This document shows positions 33,725-42,789 of a stretch of 64,000 nt of DNA, one piece after another. The first letter of the stretch is position 1. The number at the start of each line of letters is the position of its first letter. The stretch is from Peribacillus psychrosaccharolyticus ATCC 23296 (GTDB lineage: Bacteria; Bacillota; Bacilli; Bacillales; DSM-1321), in assembly GCF_000305495.1 (NCBI RefSeq), contig NZ_AJTN02000211.1, positions 36,352 through 100,351 on the forward strand, in the 5' to 3' direction. The notes beneath the pieces are model-generated. The model worked only from the letters and a program-made list of their open reading frames with translations, did no database searches and had not been told where the DNA came from. Made by a program: the position numbers and the translations under genes.

Positions 33725-34150
33725 CTATTTATTTTTTGTATAAAAATATAAAAACCAAACAGCATGATTTTGCTCATCTGTTGCTGCATCGCGAAATGCT
33801 TTTTTAATCATCCGATTCTCGGCAGTTTGAGCTATGTTTAAGTAGTCATCAACTGTTTCCTGTTCATCAATAATAGATGCTTCTAGTCCGGCCAAATATT
33901 TAGTAGGGCAGAAGCCGATAATTTGTGGAGTGGGTTTAGTACCTGTAAGTGCTTCATAAATGCCGGAAAAAGCAGTAAAATGCTTAATTTCATCCTGACG
34001 AATCTCCAAGATTCGATTTCTTTCCTTAGCATCTTTAGTCATTCCAGCTAACCGTTCATAACACTGAATCGCGCTATATTCTCCATTAATAGCTTTTTCA
34101 AGGTCTTTGATTAATTCCTGCTCCCTGTTATAGGGGTCTTGATAATACAT
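33725..34150 (-). CDS. Ferritin-like/rubrerythrin-type protein (YhjR-like)
   Basis: A 141-residue four-helix protein of the ferritin-like superfamily. Helix motifs are EYSAIQCYERLA, the paired EIRQDEIKHF (ExxH), DEQETVDDYL and DEQNHAVWF (ExxH), which together supply the ligands for a di-iron centre. It closely resembles B. subtilis YhjR in length and in its MYYQDPYNREQELIKDL opening and AVWFLYF ending. A role in oxidative stress or as a spore-associated protein is possible; no partner gene is adjacent. AAGGAGAG lies before the ATG. Confidence 0.78.
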   Translation of the reverse strand: MYYQDPYNREQELIKDLEKAINGEYSAIQCYERLAGMTKDAKERNRILEIRQDEIKHFTAFSGIYEALTGTKPTPQIIGFCPTKYLAGLEASIIDEQETVDDYLNIAQTAENRMIKKAFRDAATDEQNHAVWFLYFYTKNK

Positions 34151-34246
34151 ACTAAGCTCTCCTTCCCTTTGCCACTGGTAGGATAGCCTATGATACGATT
34201 GTTCTTCATGTTCCTATTAATGGGGTTTTTTTATGTTTACATAAGC

Positions 34247-34583
34247 CTATTCAGTCTCCATCTGTTTGTAATAATTATCTACAAACGGATGAATATCCGG
34301 GTTTGAATCGTAATAGGTATCACCGATTTTACTTAATGTGAAATTAAATTCTATATCGCCATCCATCACGTTCTTCTTGATTATCTTGAGGAGAAAACTC
34401 TATATTTTTTATCTGGGATAAAAATTCATCTATTTGCTCTTGCTCAGTTATCGCTTTTGAAGCACCTGTTGAACCATCTTGAATGATGACTTTATCAACC
34501 TTTTCAATTTTTGCATCCTTATAAAACTCTTCTAAAGATTGTGTTTTGCACCAGTACAAGCAGATAGGAAAAGACCTTTTCAT
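34247..34583 (-). pseudogene. Remnant of a small lipoprotein-like gene, frameshifted
   Basis: The frame from the ATG at 34583 (behind AGGAGGGGG) encodes MKRSFPICLYWCKTQSLEEF, then EKVDKVIIQDGSTGASKAITEQEQIDEFLSQI and ends at 34344 with ERDGWRYRI. In the next frame EFNFTLSKIGDTYYDSNPDI..KQMETE runs to a stop at 34247. A single-base change near 34350 would join them. The N-terminus looks like a lipoprotein signal peptide from which the hydrophobic core is missing (KRSFPICL directly followed by YWCKTQS). This suggests real decay rather than only a sequencing error. I do not recognise the family. Confidence 0.45.
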
Positions 34584-34730
34584 ACGCCCCCTCCTAAACT
34601 ATTCTTTTGAATCTCTGACGCATCACATTAAAAATAGTTACATTTTTCATTTTACGTATGATGGAATCGCATCAATCTTAAGCTTGGATTTGTTTCAGTT
34701 TTTGGAGACAGGGAATTTGGACAGCGAGAA

Positions 34731-35038
34731 ATGCAAACCAAGCAGTTAATTTTGGAGATGACTCGCAGCTCCATTCTTTATGCTGCTGAATATATAGTCA
34801 ATAGAGGAGGGATAATCATCGACGGGTCCGAACTGAAACAGCGAGGAAAACGATATTTTGTGATTCGATATGGAGCATATGGGGCTGCATGCTTTTCATC
34901 GACTACTATTTCATACGTGCTCTTATTTATGGCTATCCGAAACTCTATGAAGTATTAGCAGCCAGTTTACTCTCTCTAGCCCTTGGCCTGCTATTAGCAG
35001 ATGCAGCATGGAGAAAGGTCATTGCCAAAAAACCTTGA
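34731..35038 (+). pseudogene. Possible frameshifted small membrane protein
   Basis: One plus-strand frame from ATG 34731 encodes MQTKQLILEMTRSSILYAAEY.. to GAYGAACFSS and stops at 34958. An overlapping frame continues MLFIDYYFIRALIYGYPKLYEVL and a strong membrane segment LAASLLSLALGLLLADAAW, ending KVIAKKP at 35038, just before a terminator. A base change near 34890 would join them into about 100 residues with two membrane helices. There is no good ribosome binding site before 34731, so this is a weak call. No homologue comes to mind. Confidence 0.3.
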
Positions 35039-35065
35039 AAGACCAGAAGGCCGTTCAAGGTTTTT
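35028..35065. terminator. Bidirectional terminator at the end of the pullulanase gene
   Basis: AAAAACCTTGAA/TTCAAGGTTTTT stem with a loop of about 15 bases, A-rich on the left and T-rich on the right, 7 bp from the pullulanase stop codon. Confidence 0.75.
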
Positions 35066-35071
35066 GACTTT

Positions 35072-37975
35072 TTATTTATTCCCAACCAAGACATAACTGC
35101 TCAATGCAGGTACGGTAACTTGGGTTGTTTTTATTTTTCCAAGCTCTTTCGTTCCAGCTTTTTGACCATTAACAAGGATTGACCACGTGCCTTTTTTCGG
35201 CAGCGTAATTTTCACATCTTTATTATTGGCATTATGGATGACGATCAGCTGTTTCTTAGCCTGAGCCTTTTCTGGATTCGTTACACGATAGGCAATCACG
35301 TTTTTAGGTGCATCAAAAAACGTTACATTCTTTTCTATTTCCTTCGCTGTCGCTAAACGGAAACCGGAGTATTGTTTCCGGAGCTGTATTAGTCCCTTCA
35401 TATACTCTACTTCTTTTGAAAATTCTGCTCTTCTCTTCCAATCCAACTGGTTAACAGCATCAGGAGATTTGTAGCTGTTATGGTCTCCTCCTTTCGTGCG
35501 CATAAATTCTTGTCCTGCATGGATAAAGTTTATTCCTTGTGAGGTCAGTGAAATGGACGAAGCAAGCTTATGCATTTGCTTTCGTATTGTTAGCGAATCT
35601 TTAGGATTTGTCAGTGCTAATTTATCCCAAAGTGTATGATTATCATGTGCTTCAACATAGGTGACCAACTGCTGCGGGTCTTTATATGTTGCCAGACTGT
35701 TTTCATAGTTGATTCCGCCGGTAATGCCCTTTTTGATGATGTCTTCCATTCCTTGCTTTCCGTTGACAAAGCCCGTATCTAACTCATTAAAGACACTGCC
35801 TTTCAACCCATCGCGAATGCTGTCATTAAAGTGAGCGATTTTCGGCATTTGTTCAGCATTTTTTTGATTCGCCTTAAAATTTGCGGCAAGCGGAGTATTT
35901 AGATCCCAGCCCTCCCCAATAACTATAATACTTGGGTCAATCTTATCTAGCGCTTTGCGGACATCGTTCATGGTTTGAACATCATGGATTCCCATTAAAT
36001 CAAAACGGAAACCGTCTAGATGATACTCCTTTGCCCAATAACTTACTGAGTCAACAATGAACTTACGCATCATTTTCCGCTCAGAAGCCGTATCATTTCC
36101 AACACCGGAACCATTGGCAAGTGTTCCATCTTCGTTATAGCGGAAATAATAGCCTGGCACCAATTGATTAAAGTTCGATTCATTTACCGCATACATATGG
36201 TTATACACCACATCCATCACGACCCGTAAATCCTGATTGTGAACAGCTTGAATCATTTGTTTCATTTCGTTGATTCGTACCTTTGGTTTATATGGATTAG
36301 TAGAATAAGAACCTTCTGGAGCATTAAAGTTCTTTGGATCATACCCCCAATTAAATTGCGGCTCATTCAGTTTTGTTTCATCAACGGTTCGATAGTCATA
36401 CATCGGTAAAAATTGAACATGTGTGACACCAAGGTCCTTAATATGATTCAGCCCTGTTTTCACTCCCTTTGGACCGGTTGTCTTACTTTCTGCTACACCT
36501 AGATATTTCCCTTTTTGTTTAATTCCACTTTCAGCTTGAATGGAGAGATCACGAATATGCAATTCATAAAAAATCGCATCCTCCGCTTTGGCAAGTTTCG
36601 GCTTTTTGTTATTCCACTTTTTTGGATTCGTGCTCGATAAATCGGTCACGACTCCTTTATCACCATTAACCGTTACTGCCCGTACATATGGATCCACTGC
36701 CTCATTCCATTTATCTCCGATTTTCACCTTATACGTATAAATCAAACCATCTTGATTTCCTTTAAGCTCTGTACTCCAAACGCCTTTGTCCCCGCGTTCC
36801 ATTTTCACTTCCTTACCTTCTGAGTCATTCCACGACTTGTAAGTGACAAGTTTTGCTTCAGCTGCAGTCGGAGCCCACAGTTTAAAAGTCGTTTTCTTTT
36901 TTTGATAAATGTTCCCTAACGTTCCATTATAAGCATACAGTTTATCGAAGGCGTCCGTTCGAATAGCTGCACCCATGTCTACTGAAGCGGTTCCAAACAA
37001 TTTCTTGGTAACTTGATAATTCTTCGATAAATCCAGATTTTTCGTAGTTATAATCCGGACTTTATTCGTTACATTTTCTTTGCCGGCATATGGAAGTACT
37101 TCTTTGATGTCTGCCCCATTTAGGGTAATCCCCGCATTGGTTTCTTCATCTAATGCGAAAGGGAAATTGGTTTCTAAGGTGATTTCGTTCAATTTATCAA
37201 TCGTTGATTTGACAATCTTGGGTGAACGGTCAATTTGCGCAGGATCGTAAAACACTCGTTCAACTCCTTGTGTCAGCCAGATTTCTGCACTACCATCTTC
37301 TTTAAATTTTGTTATAAAGCGCTCATTAAATTCTTTATTCGCCCAATCGTTTCCATCCTTGCTTTGCCTCATAATAAATCCAGCTTTTTTGATTCCCTCG
37401 GGATTGGTTAATTCTACTTCAGCTACCTTGCCAAGCTCATCATCTTCCTTAAACTGAACGGCCTGTCCATCTTTTCCATCCGGCCACATCCATAAATTCC
37501 AGCCATTATATTGATTGTCATAGCGGAAGTAATGAATTTTAATTTTCACTTTTTCATAAGCTGGGAAATCTCGATATTCCCCGTCTGGCGGCTCTGAATA
37601 AGTCATTTCATCACCGGACTTTACCCATACTTCACCTTCACCATTTTGAACATCCAGCCATCGGTCATTCTCCCCATCTTTTTCCCATGACTCCGTACGG
37701 ATAATGAATCCGACTTTCTTCGTATCAACAGGGAGTTCTATCTCTACCGTTTTACCAAACGCATCCTGACCAGTAAAGGAATACTCCTTTCCTTCCCCGC
37801 CCTCAGGCCAAACCCATAGACTCCAGTCCTTTGTATTTCCCTTCGCTTCTTGATAGTGAATCGTGATTTTCGTCGTACCGCTTGCTTCTGCAATCGGTTG
37901 CACAAATGAAACGAGTAAAATAGAAACCAATAATGATACGACGGTCACCCAACTAATTACTTTTCGTTTAATCAA
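35072..37975 (-). CDS. pulA: Secreted type I pullulanase
   Basis: A 967-residue extracellular debranching enzyme. The signal peptide is MIKRKVISWVTVV..PIAEAS. Two CBM41 (PUD) starch-binding modules follow (about 35-135 and 140-245; YHFRYDNQYNGWNLWMW is typical). A linker and a CBM48 domain come next (TTFKLWAPTAAEAKLV). The GH13 catalytic barrel has region I DVVYNHMY, region II GFRFDLMGIHD (nucleophile Asp), region III VIGEGWDL (acid/base Glu) and region IV EAHDNHTLWD. The YNWGYDP-type pullulanase motif is present (FNWGYDPKNF). It cleaves alpha-1,6 links in pullulan and amylopectin. TTG start behind AAGGAGGAG. A consensus cre box upstream indicates carbon catabolite control by CcpA. Confidence 0.93.
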   Translation of the reverse strand: MIKRKVISWVTVVSLLVSILLVSFVQPIAEASGTTKITIHYQEAKGNTKDWSLWVWPEGGEGKEYSFTGQDAFGKTVEIELPVDTKKVGFIIRTESWEKDGENDRWLDVQNGEGEVWVKSGDEMTYSEPPDGEYRDFPAYEKVKIKIHYFRYDNQYNGWNLWMWPDGKDGQAVQFKEDDELGKVAEVELTNPEGIKKAGFIMRQSKDGNDWANKEFNERFITKFKEDGSAEIWLTQGVERVFYDPAQIDRSPKIVKSTIDKLNEITLETNFPFALDEETNAGITLNGADIKEVLPYAGKENVTNKVRIITTKNLDLSKNYQVTKKLFGTASVDMGAAIRTDAFDKLYAYNGTLGNIYQKKKTTFKLWAPTAAEAKLVTYKSWNDSEGKEVKMERGDKGVWSTELKGNQDGLIYTYKVKIGDKWNEAVDPYVRAVTVNGDKGVVTDLSSTNPKKWNNKKPKLAKAEDAIFYELHIRDLSIQAESGIKQKGKYLGVAESKTTGPKGVKTGLNHIKDLGVTHVQFLPMYDYRTVDETKLNEPQFNWGYDPKNFNAPEGSYSTNPYKPKVRINEMKQMIQAVHNQDLRVVMDVVYNHMYAVNESNFNQLVPGYYFRYNEDGTLANGSGVGNDTASERKMMRKFIVDSVSYWAKEYHLDGFRFDLMGIHDVQTMNDVRKALDKIDPSIIVIGEGWDLNTPLAANFKANQKNAEQMPKIAHFNDSIRDGLKGSVFNELDTGFVNGKQGMEDIIKKGITGGINYENSLATYKDPQQLVTYVEAHDNHTLWDKLALTNPKDSLTIRKQMHKLASSISLTSQGINFIHAGQEFMRTKGGDHNSYKSPDAVNQLDWKRRAEFSKEVEYMKGLIQLRKQYSGFRLATAKEIEKNVTFFDAPKNVIAYRVTNPEKAQAKKQLIVIHNANNKDVKITLPKKGTWSILVNGQKAGTKELGKIKTTQVTVPALSSYVLVGNK

Positions 37976-38022
37976 ACTCTCTCCTCCTTCTTGGAAAATA
38001 CTACATGTTAATTATAGTATTT

Positions 38023-38038
38023 TTGTAAGCGTTTGCAT
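38023..38038. promoter_or_regulatory. CcpA cre box of the pullulanase gene
   Basis: ATGCAAACGCTTACAA on the minus strand matches the cre consensus WTGNAARCGNWWWCAW at all 16 positions. It overlaps the likely promoter (a TATAAT -10 lies at 38011-38016), so binding would repress transcription when glucose is present. Confidence 0.82.
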
Positions 38039-38090
38039 ACTAAAATACTATATGAATTAACTGTCGATATAAAACAGGATGATAATGGCA

Positions 38091-38254
38091 GGGGGGTATT
38101 TCATATATTTTTGATAGAAATTATTCTTATTTTAGCGGTAATCCCGTCTGGCCTCGGCTTATTCCCGTCGGAAAAGGTGATAATCCCGTCTGAAACATGA
38201 TTATTCCCGTCTAAGAGGGCCATAATCCCGTCTGGCGTTATATATATACCCCCA
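38091..38254. repeat. Dispersed element A2: GGGGGTAT inverted ends around five 21-bp CCCGTCTG units
   Basis: Ends GGGGGTAT (38092-38099) and ATACCCCC (38246-38253) are perfect inverted repeats. Octamer units start at 38143, 38164 (CCCGTCGG), 38185, 38206 (CCCGTCTA) and 38227, exactly every 21 bp. Unit order and unit-specific spacers correspond one by one to element A1 at 32356-32506 (for example unit 5 runs into TATATACCCCCAT in both). It lies between the dehydrogenase terminus and the pullulanase promoter. Confidence 0.85.
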
Positions 38255-38308
38255 TAGGTATTGATCTCTTAAAAAAAAGACCAGCACCAGAATGCTGATC
38301 ACACTAAT

Positions 38309-39328
38309 CTACTTTAAGGAGACGATTTGTCTGGTTTCCTGTGATTCTATCGCTGCAAGGATGACTTCGAGCGATTTCATGCCTTCCTCGCCAGGAATAG
38401 GCGGTTCAGTATTTTCAAGAATACTCGTAACAAAGTAGTCGATGATGCTTGAGTTGCTTTGCCCGCCTTCTTCATTGGTTTGAATTTTCTCAAGCTGATG
38501 GTTAATGATGGTTCCATCACGATACTCTTCGATGAGTGAATAGACTGGATCTGCTTCTAATCGCAGGGTTCCATTTTCCCCATATATAATGGTTGAATTA
38601 TCTCCTCCGGTCACATATGCCCAACTTGCTGTAAGCGTACCTATTATTCCGCTCTCTGTCCGTAGAATACATACGGCATTATCATCTACGTCTGTATTTT
38701 GTTTGGCATTCGTTTCAATAAAAGCACCTACCTCTGAGAAATCTCCCAGTAGGTACCGCATTAAATCCGCTTTGTGGACACCCAGGTCGCCCATTGCACC
38801 AATAAATGCTTGATCCTTATTAAAGAACCAGCTTTCAGCTCCATCAATGCTCCACTCTTCTGGTCCTGGGTGTCCGAACGTCGTGGAGAAACTGTATATT
38901 TTCCCAAGCTTTCCACTCTCTATAATTTCTTTTGCCTTTTGATGGGAAGCAACAAAACGTTGATTATGAGCAATCATGAGTTTTTTCTCATTTAACTTTC
39001 CTGCCGCTATCATGGCTTCTGCTTCATCCTTTGAGGTAGCCATTGGTTTTTCACATAAAACATGTTTGCCTGCATTTAAGGCTGCAATCGTCACTGAAGC
39101 ATGAAGATAGTTTGGCAGACAGATACTGATCACATCTATCTCTTTATTCTCTAGAACGTCACGATAATCGGTAAATGCTTTAGCACCGTATAGCTTTGCC
39201 ATTTCTTCGGCGCGTTCTTCGACAATATCGCATACTGCGGCAATCTCTACTTCTTTGTTATTATCATATTCTAGTAAATGGCGAACTCTTGCAATCGTTC
39301 CACATCCAAGTACTCCAACTTTAAGCAT
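38309..39328 (-). CDS. Gfo/Idh/MocA family sugar dehydrogenase
   Basis: A 339-residue NAD(P)-dependent oxidoreductase. The Rossmann fold starts at once (KVGVLGCGTIARVRHL), and CEKPMATS carries the conserved EKP motif. The C-terminal beta-sheet domain has the GAMGDLGVHKADLMRYL block with the catalytic His. Such enzymes oxidise or epimerise sugars, inositols or sugar acids. It is 10 bp downstream of a sugar isomerase gene and belongs to the ABC-transporter operon, so it probably modifies a monosaccharide released by the locus, such as xylose, fucose or galactose; the actual substrate is unknown. Confidence 0.87.
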   Translation of the reverse strand: MLKVGVLGCGTIARVRHLLEYDNNKEVEIAAVCDIVEERAEEMAKLYGAKAFTDYRDVLENKEIDVISICLPNYLHASVTIAALNAGKHVLCEKPMATSKDEAEAMIAAGKLNEKKLMIAHNQRFVASHQKAKEIIESGKLGKIYSFSTTFGHPGPEEWSIDGAESWFFNKDQAFIGAMGDLGVHKADLMRYLLGDFSEVGAFIETNAKQNTDVDDNAVCILRTESGIIGTLTASWAYVTGGDNSTIIYGENGTLRLEADPVYSLIEEYRDGTIINHQLEKIQTNEEGGQSNSSIIDYFVTSILENTEPPIPGEEGMKSLEVILAAIESQETRQIVSLK

Positions 39329-39338
39329 ATACGTTTCT

Positions 39339-40103
39339 CTATCCTTTCTTTAGTAAGAGTTTTCTTAAGTAATTTATACTGATTTCAATACTTTCATATG
39401 GTGTGAGACGGCTCATATCCTGCTCAATGATCCACCAATGTACCCCTGCTTCTTTTCCTTTTTCAAGTACTGAGTCGATATCTACCCCACCAGTTCCTAA
39501 TTCGGCAAAAAATTGTTCTTTATCTTTGGTCATATCTTTCAAATGAACTAAAGGGGTTCTATTTGTGCAGCGTTCCATCCATTCCGCTGGTTTTTCTCCG
39601 GCTTTTGCCAGCCAATAAATATCCAGTTCTGCTTTGACGTTTTCTTCTTTAGTATCTTCATAGATGGCTTGAAGTGCCTGTCTTCCATCATTCATGCACT
39701 CGAGTTCAAAATCATGATGATGATAACAAAGAGTTAGTCCTTCACCTCGGCAAATCTCCCCCGCTTCGTCTAAAAATCGGATCAGCTTTTGATAGTCTTC
39801 TTCCGTTCTTTGTTCAGGCATTAGGTATGGGCAGACAATATAGCCGCTTCCAAGTATCTTCTGATTCTCAATAACCTGCCCTAAATTGGACTCCAACTCT
39901 TCAAGAGGTACATGGCTGGCTGCCGCTTGAAGCCCCAGCTCATCAAGCAATTCCTTTAGTTCGTTAACATTCCAGCCTTCATACCCAGCAAACTCTACGC
40001 CATCAAATCCCAGCTCGGCTACTTTTCTTAACGTCCCAGCAAAATCTTTTTGACTTTCTTCCCGTAATGTATACATTTGTACAGCCACTTGAGTTGTTTT
40101 CAT
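39339..40103 (-). CDS. Sugar phosphate isomerase/epimerase (xylose isomerase-like TIM barrel)
   Basis: A 254-residue AP_endonuc_2-type TIM barrel, starting MKTTQVAVQMYTLREES. Metal-site residues are recognisable in the strand-end motifs GVEFAGY, LCYHHHDFE, AELDIYW (Glu/Asp), PLVHLKD and WIIEQDMS. The family isomerises or epimerises free or phosphorylated sugars with a divalent metal. The ATG at 40103 follows GGGG by five bases and is preferred over an upstream frame to 40145. It follows the binding-protein gene and precedes a Gfo/Idh dehydrogenase, a pairing common in Gram-positive sugar clusters. Confidence 0.85.
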   Translation of the reverse strand: MKTTQVAVQMYTLREESQKDFAGTLRKVAELGFDGVEFAGYEGWNVNELKELLDELGLQAAASHVPLEELESNLGQVIENQKILGSGYIVCPYLMPEQRTEEDYQKLIRFLDEAGEICRGEGLTLCYHHHDFELECMNDGRQALQAIYEDTKEENVKAELDIYWLAKAGEKPAEWMERCTNRTPLVHLKDMTKDKEQFFAELGTGGVDIDSVLEKGKEAGVHWWIIEQDMSRLTPYESIEISINYLRKLLLKKG

Positions 40104-40184
40104 TTTATCCCCATTTCCACACTTTACAAATACCATCAGAACCACCCCTTAATCAGAATGGTTCTTTAGGCAGTTGAATGGTGT

Positions 40185-41852
40185 TTATTTACCCCAAAGT
40201 TCTAATCTGCTTTTGACTAACTTCGTATATTCCTCTTCTGCTTTCTCCACATCTGCTTTCTCTAAATCATTCATAAATGTATCCCAAACCTTATCAAAAT
40301 CATCCGGCTTAGCCAAGATTGCTTCAGGTACACGTTTTTTAACAATATCCAAACTTTTTTGCATAATCAGCTCGAGTTCTGAACCACCTGGTACTGGAAT
40401 ATTAAATGCAGCACCCCAAGGCTTAACAGGGAAGTCTTCTTTCTGTGGATACAAATCTTTCCACATCTCTACATTATAATTTGTTAATACTTCTTTTTCT
40501 GTTTCTGTATACGCGTCTTTAATTTGGTCTGGACTTGCAATCGTATATGTTTGACCGGTAGAATCCACTACCCCATCTCCATACGGCGGTGCGAAACCTT
40601 TTAGTGCTCCTACTCCAGTTTGTTTCACGTAATTTGCATTATTGTTGCGTTCTTTCATTTCGTCTTCTGGAATCACACGCTTTCCATCAACTATTTCATG
40701 ATGTTCCCCTTCTATGCCCCAATTCTGAAGGATTTGACCTTCATCCGAAGCAAGGTAATCGAGGAATTTAATCGCCCGCACCGGATCTTCGTTATCAACT
40801 GAAATGCCAATGCCCCATCCGCCTAGGTAACCTGTATCTTGAAAATTATGATGTTCAAACTCCTCGGTTAGTGTGACCGGGTACATTCCATACATCCGCT
40901 CTTCCTTGCCAGCTTCACGCAATGCTCTTTGCGCCTCAGCCATTTCCCAATCTGCATCAATTAGACCAATCACTCGTCCTGATGATACTTTCGCTAAATA
41001 TTGGTCATATTTTTGAACGAAGCTTTCTTTGTCCAATAATCCGCTATCATTCATATGATTTAACCAACGGAAGTATTCTTTTTCTTCCGCACGACGATAG
41101 TGCATTTTTGCTTCAAACGTTTCAGGGTCAATATAAAACTCTCCGTCATCTGGTGCCCCTGTTGCTAAAAATGCAGGATTAGTCGTTGTAATTTGTATCC
41201 TCCAGTCATCTGCTAACAGGGATAAGCCGACGGTTGGCTGCCCATCAATACTTGGGTTTTTCTCTTTATAGTCTTTAATGGCTTTTTCAAAATCTTTTAC
41301 CGTTCGGATTTCCGGATATCCCAGCTGTTTAACCACATCGTTTTGGAGCATGAATCCAGTGCCTGGTGCCCAATAGGTTTGATTGACTTGTGAAGTCGGC
41401 AGGATATATATCCCTTCATCTTCATTACTCCATTTTAATCGATTAAAATAGTCCCCATAGACCTTCTTTAAATTTGGTCCATATTTATCAATTAAATCCG
41501 TCAGATCGATTAACGCTTCTGCTTCAACTAATTTAGCTGCATTCCCCTTTGGCAGGATTAAATCCGGATATTCCCCGCTGGCAATCATTAATGGTATCTT
41601 TTGTTCACCGCCGGCCACATCAAATTCCGCTTCCAGACTAACACCGGTTTCTTCCTTCACTTTTTTGCTGACTGGACTCTCCATCTTATCCCATTGTGGA
41701 TGGGGGTCAGCGCTGAATAAGGTAAAAGAAACTGGTCCGGTAGATTCTTTATCCAAATCCACTTTTTTAGATGCACTGTCATTTTGACAACCAGCTAAAA
41801 CCAGCATTGTTGTTGCGATTAATAGGCCAGACTTTTTTATTATTCGTTTCAT
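40185..41852 (-). CDS. Sugar ABC transporter substrate-binding lipoprotein (LplA-type, family 1)
   Basis: A 555-residue extracellular binding protein. The signal peptide ends in lipobox VLAGC (Cys 22). The mature protein is a large two-lobed solute-binding protein of the LplA/YtcQ kind that serves CUT1 oligosaccharide importers (YPDLILPKGNAAKL; YLGGWGIGISV; MKERNNNANYVKQTGVGALKGFAPPYG). Its size, over 500 residues, fits binding of oligosaccharides rather than monosaccharides. It lies directly downstream of two matching permeases. AGGGAGAT precedes the ATG. No ATPase is encoded nearby, so a shared MsmX-type ATPase is expected to drive uptake. Confidence 0.9.
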   Translation of the reverse strand: MKRIIKKSGLLIATTMLVLAGCQNDSASKKVDLDKESTGPVSFTLFSADPHPQWDKMESPVSKKVKEETGVSLEAEFDVAGGEQKIPLMIASGEYPDLILPKGNAAKLVEAEALIDLTDLIDKYGPNLKKVYGDYFNRLKWSNEDEGIYILPTSQVNQTYWAPGTGFMLQNDVVKQLGYPEIRTVKDFEKAIKDYKEKNPSIDGQPTVGLSLLADDWRIQITTTNPAFLATGAPDDGEFYIDPETFEAKMHYRRAEEKEYFRWLNHMNDSGLLDKESFVQKYDQYLAKVSSGRVIGLIDADWEMAEAQRALREAGKEERMYGMYPVTLTEEFEHHNFQDTGYLGGWGIGISVDNEDPVRAIKFLDYLASDEGQILQNWGIEGEHHEIVDGKRVIPEDEMKERNNNANYVKQTGVGALKGFAPPYGDGVVDSTGQTYTIASPDQIKDAYTETEKEVLTNYNVEMWKDLYPQKEDFPVKPWGAAFNIPVPGGSELELIMQKSLDIVKKRVPEAILAKPDDFDKVWDTFMNDLEKADVEKAEEEYTKLVKSRLELWGK

Positions 41853-41881
41853 CTTTACATCTCCCTTTTTATAAAATCAAC

Positions 41882-42775
41882 TTAACTTTTTACAGCTCCT
41901 AATGTCATACCCTGTACAAAAAACCGCTGTAAAAATGGATACACAATTAAGATTGGAATAATCGTCACCACAGAAATCGCCATTTTAATCGATTCCGGAG
42001 AGACATTTTTAGCTGCTTCTATTCCCTCTGTTCCCCTATAGGCATTGGGATCAGTAGAACTAATCGATGTATTTTGCAATATTTTCATTAATTCATATTG
42101 AAGCGTAGTCAAACTAGGATTAGATCCATTATATAAGTACGTATCAAACCAAGAATTCCATTGACCTACCGCAATAAAGAGAGCAATCGTTGCCAAGACC
42201 GGGGTACATAAAGGGAGAATAATTCTCCAAAAAATTGAAAAGTCATTCGCACCATCCATTTTAGCTGATTCCTGTAGAGCATAGGGCAGCCCGTCCATAA
42301 AGGAACGAACAATAATAATATTGAAGGCATTCACCATGCCTGGAAGAATATACACCCAAAATGTACCTACTAGATGTAAATCTCTCATCAGCATGTAACC
42401 TGGGATTAATCCACCGCTAAAATATAATGTTAAAACAAGGGTGGTTGATACGAATTTTCTACCTTTAAAATCTGCACGACTTAACGTAAATGCCACCATT
42501 GCTGATGAAATGACGCCCAATATCGTACCAATAACTGTTCGTAAGGTAGAATTGACAAAGCCTGTAATCAGGTTATCGTATTCAAATATCGTAATATAGT
42601 TATCCAATGTAAATTCTCTAGGAAATATCGTGATACCACCCCGGACCGTATCCGTCGCATCATTGAGTGAGATGGCCAGCACGTTTAAAAATGGGTACAA
42701 GGTGATCACAAACACAAATGTTAAAAACGTATAATTACAGATAGTAAAAATTAAGTCACCCTTACTTGATTTCAC
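41882..42775 (-). CDS. Carbohydrate ABC transporter permease (LplC/YtcP-type)
   Basis: A 297-residue inner-membrane permease with six membrane segments. The cytoplasmic EAA loop is ESAKMDGANDFSIFWRIILPLCTPVLATIALF, as in LplC/YtcP-like CUT1 permeases. It ends with the family-typical YPFLQRFFVQGMTLGAVKS. A GTG at 42775 lies seven bases behind GGGGGAGA and is preferred to the GTG at 42781, which is too close. It pairs with the upstream YteP-like permease to form the transport channel for sugars delivered by the 40185 lipoprotein. Confidence 0.9.
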   Translation of the reverse strand: MKSSKGDLIFTICNYTFLTFVFVITLYPFLNVLAISLNDATDTVRGGITIFPREFTLDNYITIFEYDNLITGFVNSTLRTVIGTILGVISSAMVAFTLSRADFKGRKFVSTTLVLTLYFSGGLIPGYMLMRDLHLVGTFWVYILPGMVNAFNIIIVRSFMDGLPYALQESAKMDGANDFSIFWRIILPLCTPVLATIALFIAVGQWNSWFDTYLYNGSNPSLTTLQYELMKILQNTSISSTDPNAYRGTEGIEAAKNVSPESIKMAISVVTIIPILIVYPFLQRFFVQGMTLGAVKS

Positions 42776-42789
42776 CGTCACTCTCCCCC

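Noticed and set aside
38091-38254. CRISPR array
   Set aside because: Repeat cores are 8 bp with 13-bp gaps, spacers are related between loci, there are inverted ends and no cas genes.
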